Origin: Ifrita kowaldi
Taxonomy: Eukaryota; Chordata; Aves; Passeriformes; Cinclosomatidae
DNA: 64,000 bases
Direction of reading: 5' to 3'
Assembly: GCA_013398055.1 (NCBI GenBank)
Contig: VZRS01014884.1
Coordinates: 348,638 to 412,637 of the forward strand
Shown here: in pieces, positions 25,465 to 38,368 of the stretch
How the letters are laid out: the number at the start of each line of letters is the position of its first letter
How positions within the stretch are numbered: the stretch's first letter is position 1
Translations under genes and position numbers: made by a program
Notes under the pieces: generated by a model
Seen by the model: the letters and a program-made list of their open reading frames with translations, nothing else
Database searches by the model: none
Told to the model about the DNA's origin: nothing

Positions 25465-25970
25465 TCAAAGAACAGTTTGGGTGAGAAGGGACCTTACAGA
25501 TCTTCTAGTTCCAACCTCCCTGACATGAGCAGAGACACCTTCTGCTTGACCAGGTTGCTTAAAGCCCCATCCAACCTGGCCTGGAACATTTCCAGGGATG
25601 GGGCTTCCACAACTTCCCTGGGGAACTGTTCCATTGCCTCACCATCCTCACAGTAAAGAATTTCACCCTAGTATTTAATCTAAACCTGCCCTCTTTCAGT
25701 TTAAGGTCATTACTGCTTGTCCTGTTCACATGTCCTTGTGAAAATTCCCTCTCCACCTCTCTTGTAGGACCCCTTTAGTTGCTGGAAGGTGCTATAAAGT
25801 CTCTACAGAGCCTTCTTTTCTCCAGGCTGAAGAACCCCAACTCTTTCAGCATGCCTTCGTCAGAGAGGTGCTCCAGCCCTCTGATCACCTTTGTGGCCTT
25901 CTTCTAGAACCACTATAACAGGCCCATTTCCTTCTTATGCTGGGAGCTCCAGAGGTGGATAAAGTACTCA
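25465..25970 (-). mobile_element. CR1 LINE, 5'-truncated, relatively well preserved
   Basis: Minus-strand CR1 whose 3' end lies at the left (tcaaagaacagtttgggtgagaagggaccttacag). Read on the minus strand it keeps readable ORF2 C-terminal sequence, for example LKLKEGRFRLNTRVKFFTV within 25559-25756, after which the frame shifts and the conserved protein is lost. The right end, around agaggtggataaagtactc at 25950-25970, is internal ORF2 sequence, so the copy is 5'-truncated as usual for CR1. Its 3'-UTR text (gatcttctagttccaacc...) differs from the 821/3340/52004 group, so it is another subfamily. The microsatellite tail at 25465 is nearly gone. Confidence 0.93.
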
Positions 25971-27341
25971 ACATTACCAAAAGCCCTCTGAGACTGTGTT
26001 TCAAAGCAACTGAAGTGACCTGGATTTTACAGCAGTATTCACTTCAAAATGCATAGATGTAGAAGCATTTTGAAGTGTTCAGGATATCACACTAAGACAA
26101 GAGATTGACCTTATCCTCTGCCCACTAGGATTGTAAATACAGGATTTGACTCTCTGACAGTATTTTAAAAAAACCATTTGTAACTAGCTTTACAGATCAC
26201 AATTAACAGATAAGCAACCTAGCAGAAATGAAGATAGATCATTTAATGCAGCAAATTCAATATCACATTTAATGCTTTGGAAATCTTCCCTCCTATCTGG
26301 CTGCCAGGGTCAACATCTGCCTATTAATCTTTTTAGAACAATAAACATATCAGTTTGAGGCATCATATTATATGATTATGGGACTGGCTATCAGAAGGTA
26401 TGTGGCAACAATAAAAACTCAAGAGTACTTACTGCTTAATATGCTTGAAATCCAGCACTTTGCAGTTTAATGCACTACTACTGGGAACACTAGTTACAAC
26501 ATCTAATTTCCAAGGGACATGAAATGTTCAAACCCAAGCAGAAAACAAAATTAACTAGTCCAAACCACGAGATTTTGAAGAGTAGTTTAAAATAACATGT
26601 TTTCCCATTATAAACAGTAATATTTAACATACAATAGTCATGATTCTAAAACAAATTCCTGCATTTTGCCTTCTGTTTTCTTACTCATTATCCCACTTTG
26701 GAAAGGATGCCTCACAACAATCTTTTCCATGGTGTTTTAATAAATAAACCATTTTCAGACATTTTAATAGGGTCACAATGAGAGCCAAATTTCCCAGCAT
26801 CTATAATAAGAGAAATTACCATTTGATTCCTCACAGGTTTTTTTAAAAGTTCATTTTCACTTGGACCTTTAGCAAACCATAGTCCTTTCCACTCAAGGGT
26901 GAGATGCCAAATAGAATGAGAGGAGAGGGAATTTCCCAACTCTGTAGCTCTGGTCTGAATCACAAAGGAAATTTTACACTTCCTTCCAAACAGATGTCAT
27001 GGCAGAAGAAGTGGACACACCCTCTGCAGATGGATATTCAAATGTCTCAGTGCTGACAAAACATGTTTCAATTGAATTTTACATCCAGAATGACCCACTT
27101 CCATTTCTCATGCAACTGTTGCAGCATCCCAGCAAAGGCTGTTCAACTTTTCCCTTGACTGTCATAAGCTTCACGGCGTTGGAAAAGGGCTGTTAGGCTA
27201 AAAGCACCTCAAAAATGACCTGCCAGCACAATGGTCTTCCCAGAAGAAATGCTTCAAATATTGCTACAGTAAAAAGGGATGTTTTCACACTTGTGTAATG
27301 CTTTAATTGGAACTAAATGTGTCAGATAACAGAGGAATATC
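25971..27341. other. Non-coding, no recognised feature
   Basis: AT-rich single-copy-looking DNA. Frames of 65-83 codons near 26712-27196 lack any recognisable domain and are treated as chance. Confidence 0.6.
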
Positions 27342-27917
27342 TGTTACCACACTCAGTGTTATCAGTAGGGAGCTCATCACTCCAAACATCACAAATGGTG
27401 CCTTTTGGTTAAGTGGATTCTTTATGGAAGACCTAAACAAAACTACGCTCAGTTGGAGACTTTCTCAGAAATCTGCCACATGTCTCCTGAAGTCCTGTAG
27501 TACTTGGATGCCACAAAACCAACACTGCTGCTGGTAAAAGGGGAGTGATCCTGATGCCTATTGGGTTTTACCTATTTCCTTTTACATATTCTCAGTATTC
27601 TCTGCACATATATTTGGAGCTCTGTAACTTATCATTGCATTCTAGCTAGTTTTCCCAGTGCTTTCCCATGCCCTTTCCCTAGTCAGAAAGACAAAACAAG
27701 TTCCAGGGCTCCAAGCCCCAGGGGGTACAAGGCCCCTGTGCTATCTTGGTTCTTCCTAGCTACCAAGGTTGAGAACAACTCTTTGAGATACATTTCATGG
27801 ACAAAGTACAGCTAGTACTGAGGGGGAAGACTTGGAAGGGGCTTGACCCAGGGGAGAATTGCCTCATCACTTTTGCTCCTCTGGTGCTTTTTTGTCAATT
27901 ATGTTAATTTACTAAAC

Positions 27918-27925
27918 CTATAAAA
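27918..27925 (+). promoter_or_regulatory. TATA-like box of the 27342-28068 LTR
   Basis: ctataaaa, 76 bp upstream of AATAAA within the LTR, at the position expected for the U3 promoter. Inferred from layout only; present activity is unknown. Confidence 0.5.
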
Positions 27926-27993
27926 CTTGTATGAACCCCCTGTAAGGGTGGACTTTTGTGGACCTTCTCCATAACTGCCGCTGGAGACCTCCA

Positions 27994-27999
27994 AATAAA
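27994..27999 (+). promoter_or_regulatory. AATAAA polyadenylation signal of the LTR
   Basis: Canonical AATAAA in the distal part of the 727-bp LTR, the place of the R-region polyadenylation signal. It could still terminate + strand transcripts crossing this site. Confidence 0.6.
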
Positions 28000-28068
28000 G
28001 ATCCATTTTTATATTACCTCCTTACCAAAATTATCTTGAGTTTCATTTCTTAGCTCGAAAAGGCAACA

Positions 28069-31000
28069 ATATCAGTGGTGCTGGCATGTGGTGGAGACAC
28101 TAAACAACTGCATTTATTTTCTGCCTTTATTTTCCTCACCTGTCATGTCCACCCTCACACTTCAGCACAGAAGCTTATCCTCTTTGGAAGTGGTTGGTGT
28201 TTACAGTATTGTCTTGGCACACCATGGAAAAGCAACAGCCTTGATGGGTTAAGTGTGCTATAATGTCTACCTCAACCTCTCACAAACTTCATCCACTGCA
28301 GCTGCTGTCTTCAAAAGAGCTGAGAGCTCATTTTGCATCTCATATGTGAAAATTTCATTGGGTTCTTCCAGTTAACAAAAGAACACTGCAAAAATTAGAA
28401 TGCTTCTGGCTGCCTGCAGATATTTTAACAAAATGGAAAAGAATATCCTTCAACCCACCTGTGAGCGACCCACATTTGCTCTGTTGATAATGACCCATGT
28501 TTCCTGCCACTCTTGCACAGCTTGAGAAGATTTGTACCACTCTTACTGCCTAAGCTGGAAGAAAAATACTACTCAAGTTACATGAGCTCAAAAACATGAA
28601 CCTTAAGATAAGCCAATCTGCCTTTAGACAGACCACGTATTTCGTAGCACAATGTTAAGTGTACTGAGCTAATTAGAAGCTGATGATTCTTCTCCATAGC
28701 TTCTATTAAGGGAAAATTAATATTCTACCAGATCAAGGTAACTAGTATGGGAGGGAGGAACAAAACAGAAGAAACAAAACCTGTGAGAACTGTAGTAGAA
28801 GTCATTCAATAATTATGCTCTCTCTTTTTACAAAACCCCCAAATATCCAGGAAATCATGATCAATTCTACTTCATGTAATACATCTGCTGCATAATCTGC
28901 TGGCTAGGTCTTTGATGTTCTGAAAAACGTCAGTAACTGCCATAAATAAATCCTCCCTAGTTACTCAGCTGCATAGCTCGACTAAAATTTTACACAATAC
29001 CACCTGTCTGAAAGCCCACCAATTCTCCAACCTGCTAGTATAATTGGATTAAAATTATTACGTTTGAAGGGAACTATGCCTGCAGTGTGGTGTATTACTG
29101 AGGCTTCCCTCTTTCCCTTGAGTTGGCAAAGAGCTCTGTCCCACATTGAGAGGAACATGTGTCTTTTGTGACAAAGCCATGTCCACATTATGGTCTTGCA
29201 TAGAAATCTTATACGCTGTCAGAAGTGTTCCCTTGTGTCTGGGGAATACTTTGTCTGTACAGACAGAAAGCATGAAGCAACATGGAAAAACATTTTACCA
29301 ATAACAAATGACTTGTTGTGGATTTGTTTCGACTACTGCTAATTATTTCCATGTTCTTTACTTCCATGGCCCCAAAGGAAGGGTTTTAAATTATGTTATT
29401 AAGTTGATACATTTGTGCTTATAAGAAGGAAGTCAGAAACCACTGTTTCACATCTGCTGTTTTTCATTTTGTAGTTTCCAATTCCAAGGTTTCTCGCTGA
29501 CTGCACAGCGCACAGCCCCTCCTGCTTTCTCTTGCCTTCCCCTCGACCAAAACTAGGGAAAAAGCCAAACATCAAACCATACTAAAATACATTTAACTTG
29601 TACTATCTTGCAAATACTCCTTAATATTTTGAAAGCTTTATAAAAATTTGAATATTTTGTGCCTTTATTTGTTCTTTTCCAATAAGGCCCCCAAGACAAT
29701 AGCTGAAATATACAGTTATTTTTTAAACAAGCCTCTGTTGCTGTTGGCAAATATTTAAGCAATGTCTTTTGCTGGATTCTTTGCCAACATGAACTGCCTG
29801 GCTCCTTCCCATGGGGTTTACAGCCTCAAAAGTGTACTCACCCAGAAATGCTGGAGAAAAAAAGGGAAATTAATGTAATTGGTAAGTTAAAAAGTAAATA
29901 TGCGAGATCAATATTGCTTACGGTATAGCCAGCATCCTTCAGCATGACTCACATTAATCCAATACAGGTCGTACATAGTGCTTTCAGATGAAGAAGCTAC
30001 AGCATCTTGCAGTCCTAACAACTTTTACAGCATGTCCTTGAAGTGTCCTGTTCCTTTCATCACCACTGAGAAAATATCACAATCCCTTTACATTTTCTAC
30101 CCATAATGACAGGGTGAGCAGTGCTGAGAAAAAAAATGCAATCACAATAACAGAGGAAAAAAGACATGATTCATAGGCATAGAAAGTAAATCACTAGGAA
30201 AGCCTGTCTTGTCCTCCTCTTTATTTTGCTCATAGGTCAAACAATCTTAATGAAGCCTCCTCCACACTTGCTTTATTGTTTGCTATCATAGAGAGCACAG
30301 TCTTTTCAAATTCCTTAGTTATTTTTAAAAGCTATGCTGAAAGTCCTGCATGGGTTATACTGGATATTTGCTGAAGACCTGCCACAATTGAAAGTATCAA
30401 AGCTAGAGGACAGCACCATGCTCCACTCTGTGATTTACCTGCCAGTCTCAGGTAAAGTTGCCAGTGGAAAACTATGAATGATGATTACTCCCTCTGGGTA
30501 ATCCACATCAGAAAAGGAAAGGTGCTGCTATCTAACTGCCTAACTTCCTCCTAACTTCCAACATACAAATGAAGGTTGTTAGCTGCCTGCAATTTTCTCT
30601 CTTTACCTGAATAAAGGTCATAAATTACCCTATTACATTTTCATATGCAAATTTGAAGCTGGATTGATGTCAGATCAAGAATTTGCTTCAGCAAGTCTGC
30701 CTTGCTACATATTTCGACAGGGACCTTTATCTGGTAGGAGAAGCAGATGATAAGAAGCCTTTGGGCAATGGGGAGGAGGTGGTGGAAAGAAGGAGAGAAC
30801 AAAGGTGCATTTGCAGCACTGAGACATTACTGCACTGCCTTAGCCTGTCTTTCTTGGTTGGCATGGGTTGTTACAACAAAGTAAACACAGATAGCAGCAT
30901 GACAGCATCCAAAGTATTTCCTAGGATCCCTGAACAGCCAAGCTGAAGTCTTTGCCATCGCACCTTCATTACTACCTGGTGCTCCTCAAACCAGCTAGAT

Positions 31001-34000
31001 GTAGTGGCTAGCCTGGAGAAAGCTACCTTTAAGTGCTGAGCAGAGTTTCAGAGTGCTTGAAAGGGGCTTTACCATATTTCCTCCGGTGTTTTTATCCAGC
31101 TCTTGACAGACTTGTTCCACCTATTCTCCCAACTTTGCTCCATGCTATGCTTTTCTACTTTTTTCCTTGGTTTTTTCCTTCTTTTTCCCTTTGAGTGACC
31201 TGTCTCTCTACCTCTTCTGCTACTCTTCACACAGACCACAATGATGATGAAGATTAAAGAGCTGCTGAATCTGAACTTCATTCAAACTCATTCCCTCCTT
31301 CACTCTATTGACAAGCCTAAAGTCCAGTTCCAGCCACTTCCTGCCACTCCAAATGCTTGTTCTTCTCCTTTTAGTTGTCCCAGACACAGTCTGAAATTAC
31401 CGAGACACTAGTGTTGACTGGGAAACCCACTTAGAGCCATATACAAACAGAACAGAAGAAATGTCAGATATTGCAATTTAAATGACTTGCACTAATCAAA
31501 TCAGCAATCTTTTCAGACCACAGAAGAGATAGTTCAGAGATCTCAAAAATAAGGGGTCAGTATGCAAATCTAACCAAGAAACAAATTTAGGTCAAATCCT
31601 ACCCCAAAATAGCCATACCCATTTCCCACTGAGTCACAGTGTCTGGATGAAAAATAACTCGAGTTTTAACCTTGTTTAATACTCTGAACAGGGGTAACCT
31701 AATAACAACCATCAGGACCTTATTGCCTGATGTCCAAAGAAATGAGCAGAGGACTCTCTGCGAGAAACCCTGTCTTTGTTCAACATCTTCTCCAGGGATG
31801 TCGAATCTCTTGGGCTCGTGAAAGGGATGTAAATGAAATCGTTTATACTAACTCAAAAGATCTACAAAGTGAACAGACTCATTAAAATCCTTAACAGCTG
31901 AAGCTGAATGGCTTAAACATATTGATTTTATGCAGACCTGTGGGGGTGAAATTCCAATGTAAGTTATAGTACTACCGTACTATTTTTACCTTTAATATCT
32001 TTTCCTGTTTATGGAACCATCTATTGACAATGGGCAGGCATAATCCATTAAACTTTTACTTTAGAGGTTTTTTTTGAACTATATGCTTCTTGTAACAAAA
32101 AAATCCCTTACTTCTGAATTTAACCAGCTGTTTTGAAAAATGGATGCGAAACCAAAAGAGCAATATGCCCTTCTCTAGTATCTTCAGACGTGCTCCTGAA
32201 GAATTGAGTTTCTTTGTGTTTTTTCAATCCATTTCTTCCTGAACACCAGAAAGGAACTTAAAACAATGACTTCTTCCTCCCAAACACTACTGAAAAAACC
32301 CAGTAATTTCATATATTTTCTCTTCAGACCAAGAAACTTGCCACCTTTTTAGGACATGCCAAGTACAGGAGTGACCCAATACAAACACATGACAGAACAC
32401 TAATAACAGAGAATTATGGTGGCAGCTTCTCAGATACTGTACCTTAATGTCAACAGGAATGGACTACTGTGGGAATCCTCCAGAATTCTGTTATAACTTG
32501 TTTAAAGGTAATTTTTTAATGAAAATATTTAAAAGTACTTATTTAAAGAATATTTTCTATGTAAGCCCTGCAAAATTTCCAACAGCTGTAGAAAAGAACT
32601 AGATCTGTTTTCTTTGAACCTGTGAAAATCAGATGCCTTAAGGTAAATAATTGCATCTCTGAGTTGTTTGGGGTGGGTTTTTTTTTCACATCTTCCTGTA
32701 GTCTTGAGATTAAATGAATATTTGCTTCATACTTCCCTGCAAATACATTTCAAATAAACACTCAGTTACAGTTCTTGCCAAGTCTCTCCAGACTATCAAG
32801 GATGCACCAAGTATTTCTGGACTTCTTTGGAAGGGAAAGATGTGGGCAACACACCCATCATCACTGAGGGCTTGCATCATTGTTCTGAGCACATTTCCAT
32901 CACCTCTGGGAAAGCTGTGCTTGTTTGTTGCTATTTCTTTAACTGTCAAATCCCTGCTTGTTCCATTCTTGGCAAGAGGAGTTTCAAAGCACAAGGCTTT
33001 AGCAGACAGGATTCTTCTTAAAACTTACTTTCTACTATATTTCATTTTAGAGCTTTAGCCATTTTGCCTGCCACCCACAGCAACCATGCTTTAACAATCA
33101 GCTGCTATTCACTCTGCAAAACAAGAATGTTTCCAGGGGCATGAAGCTTTGCCCAGAGTGTTACACACTCACCCTTTCCCAATCCTTATTGAGATCTGCC
33201 ATGATGCAATGTCATTCCTGCTCAGCAATTCAGATTTCAATTGACAGAATACAAGTTTTTTCAAGTCTGTTACAAAAATCTTAGCATGACTTTCCATTTA
33301 TTTTATTTTTATTCTCCTAATGCGCAGTTAAGAAATTGTATTTCTTAGGTAGTGTGGGTCTAAGAAAACCTAGAAACCCAGCTTGCTTTCTATAACTGCT
33401 TGCAGGCAGTGGGAACGGGTGCCAGTTGCATTTGGAAGTATTGTTGTAGGCAGCAGTAGGTTCAGAGAGAATGTCATCTGCATCCAGTCAAAGCAAAAGA
33501 CTCTCAGGAAAAAGAATGTTGTTTTTCCATCCTCAGAAAGGCTCCAGCTCTCTGGTCTCCTTGCTGCATAATGCTACTCCTGCCGTTTGTGACAGCTCCA
33601 GGGTTCCTTTAACATCCTGTCCCACCCTTTTCCTTGGGATGTGGGTTCGGGATTTCATTTTGATTTACTTGTGCTCTCTCCCTTAAAAGTATCATTAAAG
33701 AACCTACGTGGGAGAAACTCTATTTAAATCCATGTAGGTTCAACAATGGCAATAAAAAATGATTGCATGGTTAAGCTCATAGAAAGCCAAGCACAAGACC
33801 TGGGCCAGTATTCTTTTAATCAAATAATTGCTATTCAGGCTAGACTTTCTGTGCAACAATTATTTCCTTTTAAAAGCCCCCAAAATACTTGAATGAACTC
33901 AAGCACTTGAATGACTTTATTTAATTCCCATCATAATACTGTATTATAAATACATTGGAATATTTCTTAAGCTTTGTGTATATTTACTTTTCTAATCATA

Positions 34001-34569
34001 CCACTAGAAAAATAATACCATACTCCGGGATAAAAGAAAAAACACTGTTGTTGGGAAGAAGCTTCATCTTTAGCTTGCCAAGCAGCTACCAGCCTTCCAA
34101 GCAGCAGAAACGGCATACAGTGGGGTTGCTATACAACACAATCAGTGGGATTTGGAGAGTTGTTTTGCTGTTTCCAAACGTATAATGACTGTTCTGAAAC
34201 GACTGTGTTTTGCATGAGGAGGATTTGAAGGGAAGCAGGTGGCTACTAACAACAGTAAACATTGTGCTGCTGTTAGGGATGGGGGAGGAGTAGGGCAAGA
34301 GCCTGATGGCAGAGTATTTTGTTTCCCCATGACCACCTCAGAGAAGCACTTTCTTCACTGCTGTGATACAGTCTCAGTCCACTGAAACTCTCGTCTCTAA
34401 AGCTTACCCTTTTCAAAACATGGTAATAACTGCATAGCTAGATTGGTTTCTTGTTTTCCCTTGATGACTTCATCACCAAAAAACTTTCACACTGAGTAGT
34501 GCTACACACAAAGGGTCATCAAAGACTTTTGCATTATTAAAATACAGGCAATACCAAGGAAAAAAAAGA
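28069..34569. other. Non-coding, repeat-poor
   Basis: No transposon or gene recognised. Overlapping opposite-strand frames at 32710-33058 (94 and 114 codons) and 31069-31281 lack recognisable domains. The sequence is AT-rich with scattered A and T runs. Confidence 0.6.
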
Positions 34570-34613
34570 GGGGTGGGGGGGGGGAAGGGACAGGGGAAGG
34601 GACAGGGGAGGGG
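34570..34613 (+). repeat. G-rich tract, G-quadruplex candidate
   Basis: G-runs of 4, 10, 3, 4, 3, 4 and 4 are separated by one to three bases, within which the 12-mer aagggacagggg occurs twice in tandem (34585-34596, 34597-34608). This satisfies the usual four-run pattern for a G-quadruplex on the + strand. It lies in otherwise AT-rich DNA just after an A-run. Confidence 0.8.
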
Positions 34614-37600
34614 AAAAAGTTTGAGGTTATCTACTTGTCTTTAACAGGCTTGGTTTACTTTCCAAGTACAAAGAAATCCACCACACCATGTAGGCATGAC
34701 AGAGTCTATGCTTCATCAAAATATTTTTAAACAGCAGCCTCTTTTATGTATAGCATGGAGCGAATTCTACTCACCATGCGATAATTTCAGAAAGATTTTT
34801 CCACAAGAAGGATGATCTCAGACACCACAAAATACATCTACCTGCTTCGCTCACATTTCAAATTACCCACTCTAAATACTATCGACAAAAGCAAATTCAT
34901 ATATACAAACATATAAATTTCCTTTGGGAAGAAAGAATTGCAGCACTCTGGCTCTGTTGACTTAGAGGGTATTCCCTGGACAAATCCCACTAATTATAAA
35001 TCCCACCACCAAAATCCTGCCCTCACCAAAGCGAAGGGCTGCAGGGCTGGAATAATCTACAAAGAAAGTCAGCCATGCCATTAGCAGGAGGTGAGCTGCA
35101 TGCTCTCCCCTTCCACCAACAAACCAGAGTGGTTCTTCTATTTAATTAACGTACACCTGCTGTCATTTTTCTGGGGATTGTGCCACTTTGTGCAGACCAC
35201 CAAGATTACAGAACAGCACAAATGCATCCAGCAAAGTGCCATTAACAGGCATTTGCTTGCCAAAAGAGAACAATCTATATTCTCAGTGAGAGTTAGGAGC
35301 ACTTGTGGTTAAACGGGAAAACATATTAGTAGCATCCCTGTTTCTTCTCCTCTGCAGGCTAATGTACTCCAGAAAACAGATTTTGTTTTAAAAGAGCAGG
35401 AATATGTCTGGAAGAGCTCCTTGTTAAACTACTGGCTACATGCAGATAATACCGTCCTGGGGACAATTTTTTCCAGTTACTTTTAAGGTGAAGTAGCATT
35501 TTCAAAATCATTTTGTCAGACAGCTCTTCCACACGTGAAGGGCTTGAATTTTGATAGCCCTGAAGTAACAGCAATACTGCCTTTGCTGTAGAGCCAGCTC
35601 TGCAAGATACTAAATGTCCTTGACTTTCATTATTTAAAAGTGCACCTTTGCTGGTAGGATTTTGCACTAAAAATAATCCCTTTAGGAATGCAGAGGACCC
35701 AGCTGGAATCCAAAAATAATAATAGTAGTGGTGTTAATAATAATTCTAATAATGGGTAGTTTATTGAGCCTAGCAGAATTTTACCTTACAAAAGATGTTC
35801 CATGCCTTTTGTAGCACAGTATCAACATTTCAGCCCTGAAGAGGTCATGCAGTTTGGCTGTTTTAGGTGCCTCCTCACCAAAATATTCTATTTTGGTTCA
35901 TGTAACATCAGATAGAAACTGTCACACGTGGATGTTAAATGTTTGGTCAAGTGCATGTTTGTTCACCTCAGGGCAGGAAATTCTCCTAAAGTAGCATGAG
36001 AAACTTAGGCTATTTCACAAGCAGATGCCTACAGTCCTTCAGAGGTAAACCAATTTGGATCACCAAAAACACAGATGAAGATACACACCTAGAGAGTCTG
36101 CTAGGACATAACAGCAACTCCTGCTTAAAAGCCAATGTTGGTATTTTGGAAACAACAATTATTCTATCAACTGATGCATGGTAAATATTGGCAAATGAGG
36201 CAAGAGTTCACAATTGCTTTTTCTTACACATTCAGATATGTTAATACAGCTAACTTACGTCATGTTGCCTTTTAGCTTTTTGAACTGTTTTGTTACTCTT
36301 CTGTTTTTGTATGCTCCACTTGTGCATTGCATAAGTATCACTTATTCAGTGAGGAGAAGGCAGGGGAGACTGATGAACCTCCATTAAAATGGAAAACACG
36401 AGCCCAGAATATTTCATGTTAAGCATAGAGAGAAATTTGTTTTCTGATGAAAATAAAACAGACCCTTGAACTTAAAAGTCAATGACAGGAAAAAAATACC
36501 ATGAAGATATGATTTAGAGTAGTAAAAGAAAGTTATTCAGGAGTCAATAATTTTTCAAAAGGTTTAACAGAGCATATGCAGCATTTTCCATAATGAGATA
36601 GGGTAAGTATAGGAAGCTCAATTTGCACGCTATTTGGATTCAACTGATATTTAAACTGTTGATATCTAAAGTTCTGTTGTTGTGACAGTAAAGATAGAGG
36701 TCCTGTACAGCCTCTGAAAATTAATATAGTTCAGAGAAAATTGTAAAAATTGCAATCCTTTTCATATCTAGTGGGATTTAAACTGTACAAGAAGGATGGT
36801 TCTTTAGATGACTAAATTTCCTTTTTTTTTATCATCAGGACACAGGAGCTGGCTAAAAAAAAGGCATCAAGGTAACTTTTTGAATTCAGATATATCTGCC
36901 TCTGGGATTCAACAAGGAATTTAATGCCAAATAGAAAACAGTAGGTAAGCATGAAAGCTGAAGTAATTTATCACTGCTATCTTTTCAACAGATAAGCATT
37001 TCTTTGTTTGAACAAACACACATTACAGTACATGAAAAGAAAAATGTTTTGGACAGCACAGCTTCCATAGGGCTTCTACATAATGAAATTTCAGAACACA
37101 TTCAGTATAAAAGTTTTGGTGCACAAAGAAGATTATTAATTTTCCTTCTGCATGACAAATAGATAAATACCTCTATGCTAAACACCATTTTAAAGCACCA
37201 TACACTATTCAGATTCATATTTTCAATGCTTCAGAAAGCACGAAGAAAGGTACTTAAATTATTAACTCTTTGGCATATAAAGTTAAAAAAGGCCCAAACA
37301 ATTCAATTGAAAACCAGTTTAGTTGATAGATAATAACAACTGTTTTTCTCTAGACTGCCACTTAGATACCCAACATTGAAACACCCTGATTTCTTTCCAT
37401 CTCATACATCAGTACCAGTCATAACAGTTCCGCAGATCCTCTTGCTGCAACATCACTATCTTATATTTCTGCTGTCAGCAGCAGGCATATCACCAATCTG
37501 TTTCACTTTTTGTCATCTCAGTGACTGATCAATCAGAATTTGGATATGAATGGCTCTTTGAATGGTGCATGTCCCATCCCAACTACGGTGGCTCAGCAAA

Positions 37601-38299
37601 TCAAAGAAGAATAAAGAAGTATACAGTCCTTTCTCCTCCCCAAAAGCTTATGAGGGAAAAATACAGTTCCAAATTAAATACAAAATATAGATATCATGAA
37701 TAATAAGAAGTAGAAATAAAGGCGGTTGTATTTGTACCTATCAGATAAAATATATAGTCAGATGGGTTTTATAAGTGATAAAGACAACTGGAATCTGGAA
37801 GAATTAGTATTAGAATGAATAAATTGTTATTTTGATTTTCGATTGTTTTCTCTTCTATGTGATTCATTAAAGACAGATAGGTATCTATTGCATTTAGACT
37901 CTAGTGCTAGATGTGACAGCTGATACACTGATCCTATCAAAATGGAGGGGGGAAAAGAAGCTTTAAATAGAATTAGACGTATCAAATGTTTACATCAATG
38001 TAACAAATCTGCAAAGAGACAGAAAGCAGGCTGTCCAATCAATCCCTCGCCTGCCACAGCTGGTGGCTATTGGAAAGAAAAGGAGAGATGAGTTCTCTTA
38101 AGAGTAAAAGCAAGCACATAAAATAAGGAGAAAAGAATTAGAAGACTGACTGTAGACAGTCTATTGGGGAAGAAGAAAAGTCAACAGAAAGGATCCTAGG
38201 GGTTCTTCGCTGTGTCATTGAATCTTTGAGGAAACCAAAGAATTTACAAAGGAACAAAGAAAATACCTTTTGGAGAAGAAAAGACCTTTTTACAATGGG
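34614..38299. other. Non-coding, AT-rich
   Basis: No gene or transposon recognised. An imperfect AAT/ATA-rich tract lies at about 35713-35755. The 102-codon minus frame at 35359-35667 has no recognisable domain. Confidence 0.6.
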
Positions 38300-38368
38300 A
38301 AAGAAGGAAGGAAGGAAGGAAGGAACGAAGGAAGGAAGGAAGGAAGGAAGGAAGGAAGGAAGGAAGGA
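38300..38368 (+). repeat. (AAGG)n microsatellite
   Basis: About 16-17 tetranucleotide units of AAGG with one interruption (aacg near 38325). On the minus strand it reads CCTT. The Lys/Glu/Gly-rich and Phe/Leu/Pro/Ser-rich open frames across it are microsatellite artefacts. Confidence 0.97.

Larger units (their letters stand above)
27342..28068 (+). mobile_element. Solo LTR, 727 bp, with exact target-site duplication and readable promoter/polyA layout
   Basis: This segment begins TGTTACC at 27342 and ends GGCAACA at 28068; the ends are inverted repeats at 6 of 7 positions. ATATC lies immediately outside both ends (27337-27341 and 28069-28073), an exact 5-bp target-site duplication. Inside, a TATA-like ctataaaa lies at 27918-27925, and AATAAA at 27994-27999, 70 bp before the end. 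The order U3, TATA box, polyadenylation signal and short U5 is that of a retroviral LTR on the + strand. No internal retroviral sequence flanks it, so it is a solo LTR. Its ends differ from the TGTCCTGG type at 7512 and 14318, so it comes from a different ERV lineage, which I cannot name. Confidence 0.87.
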
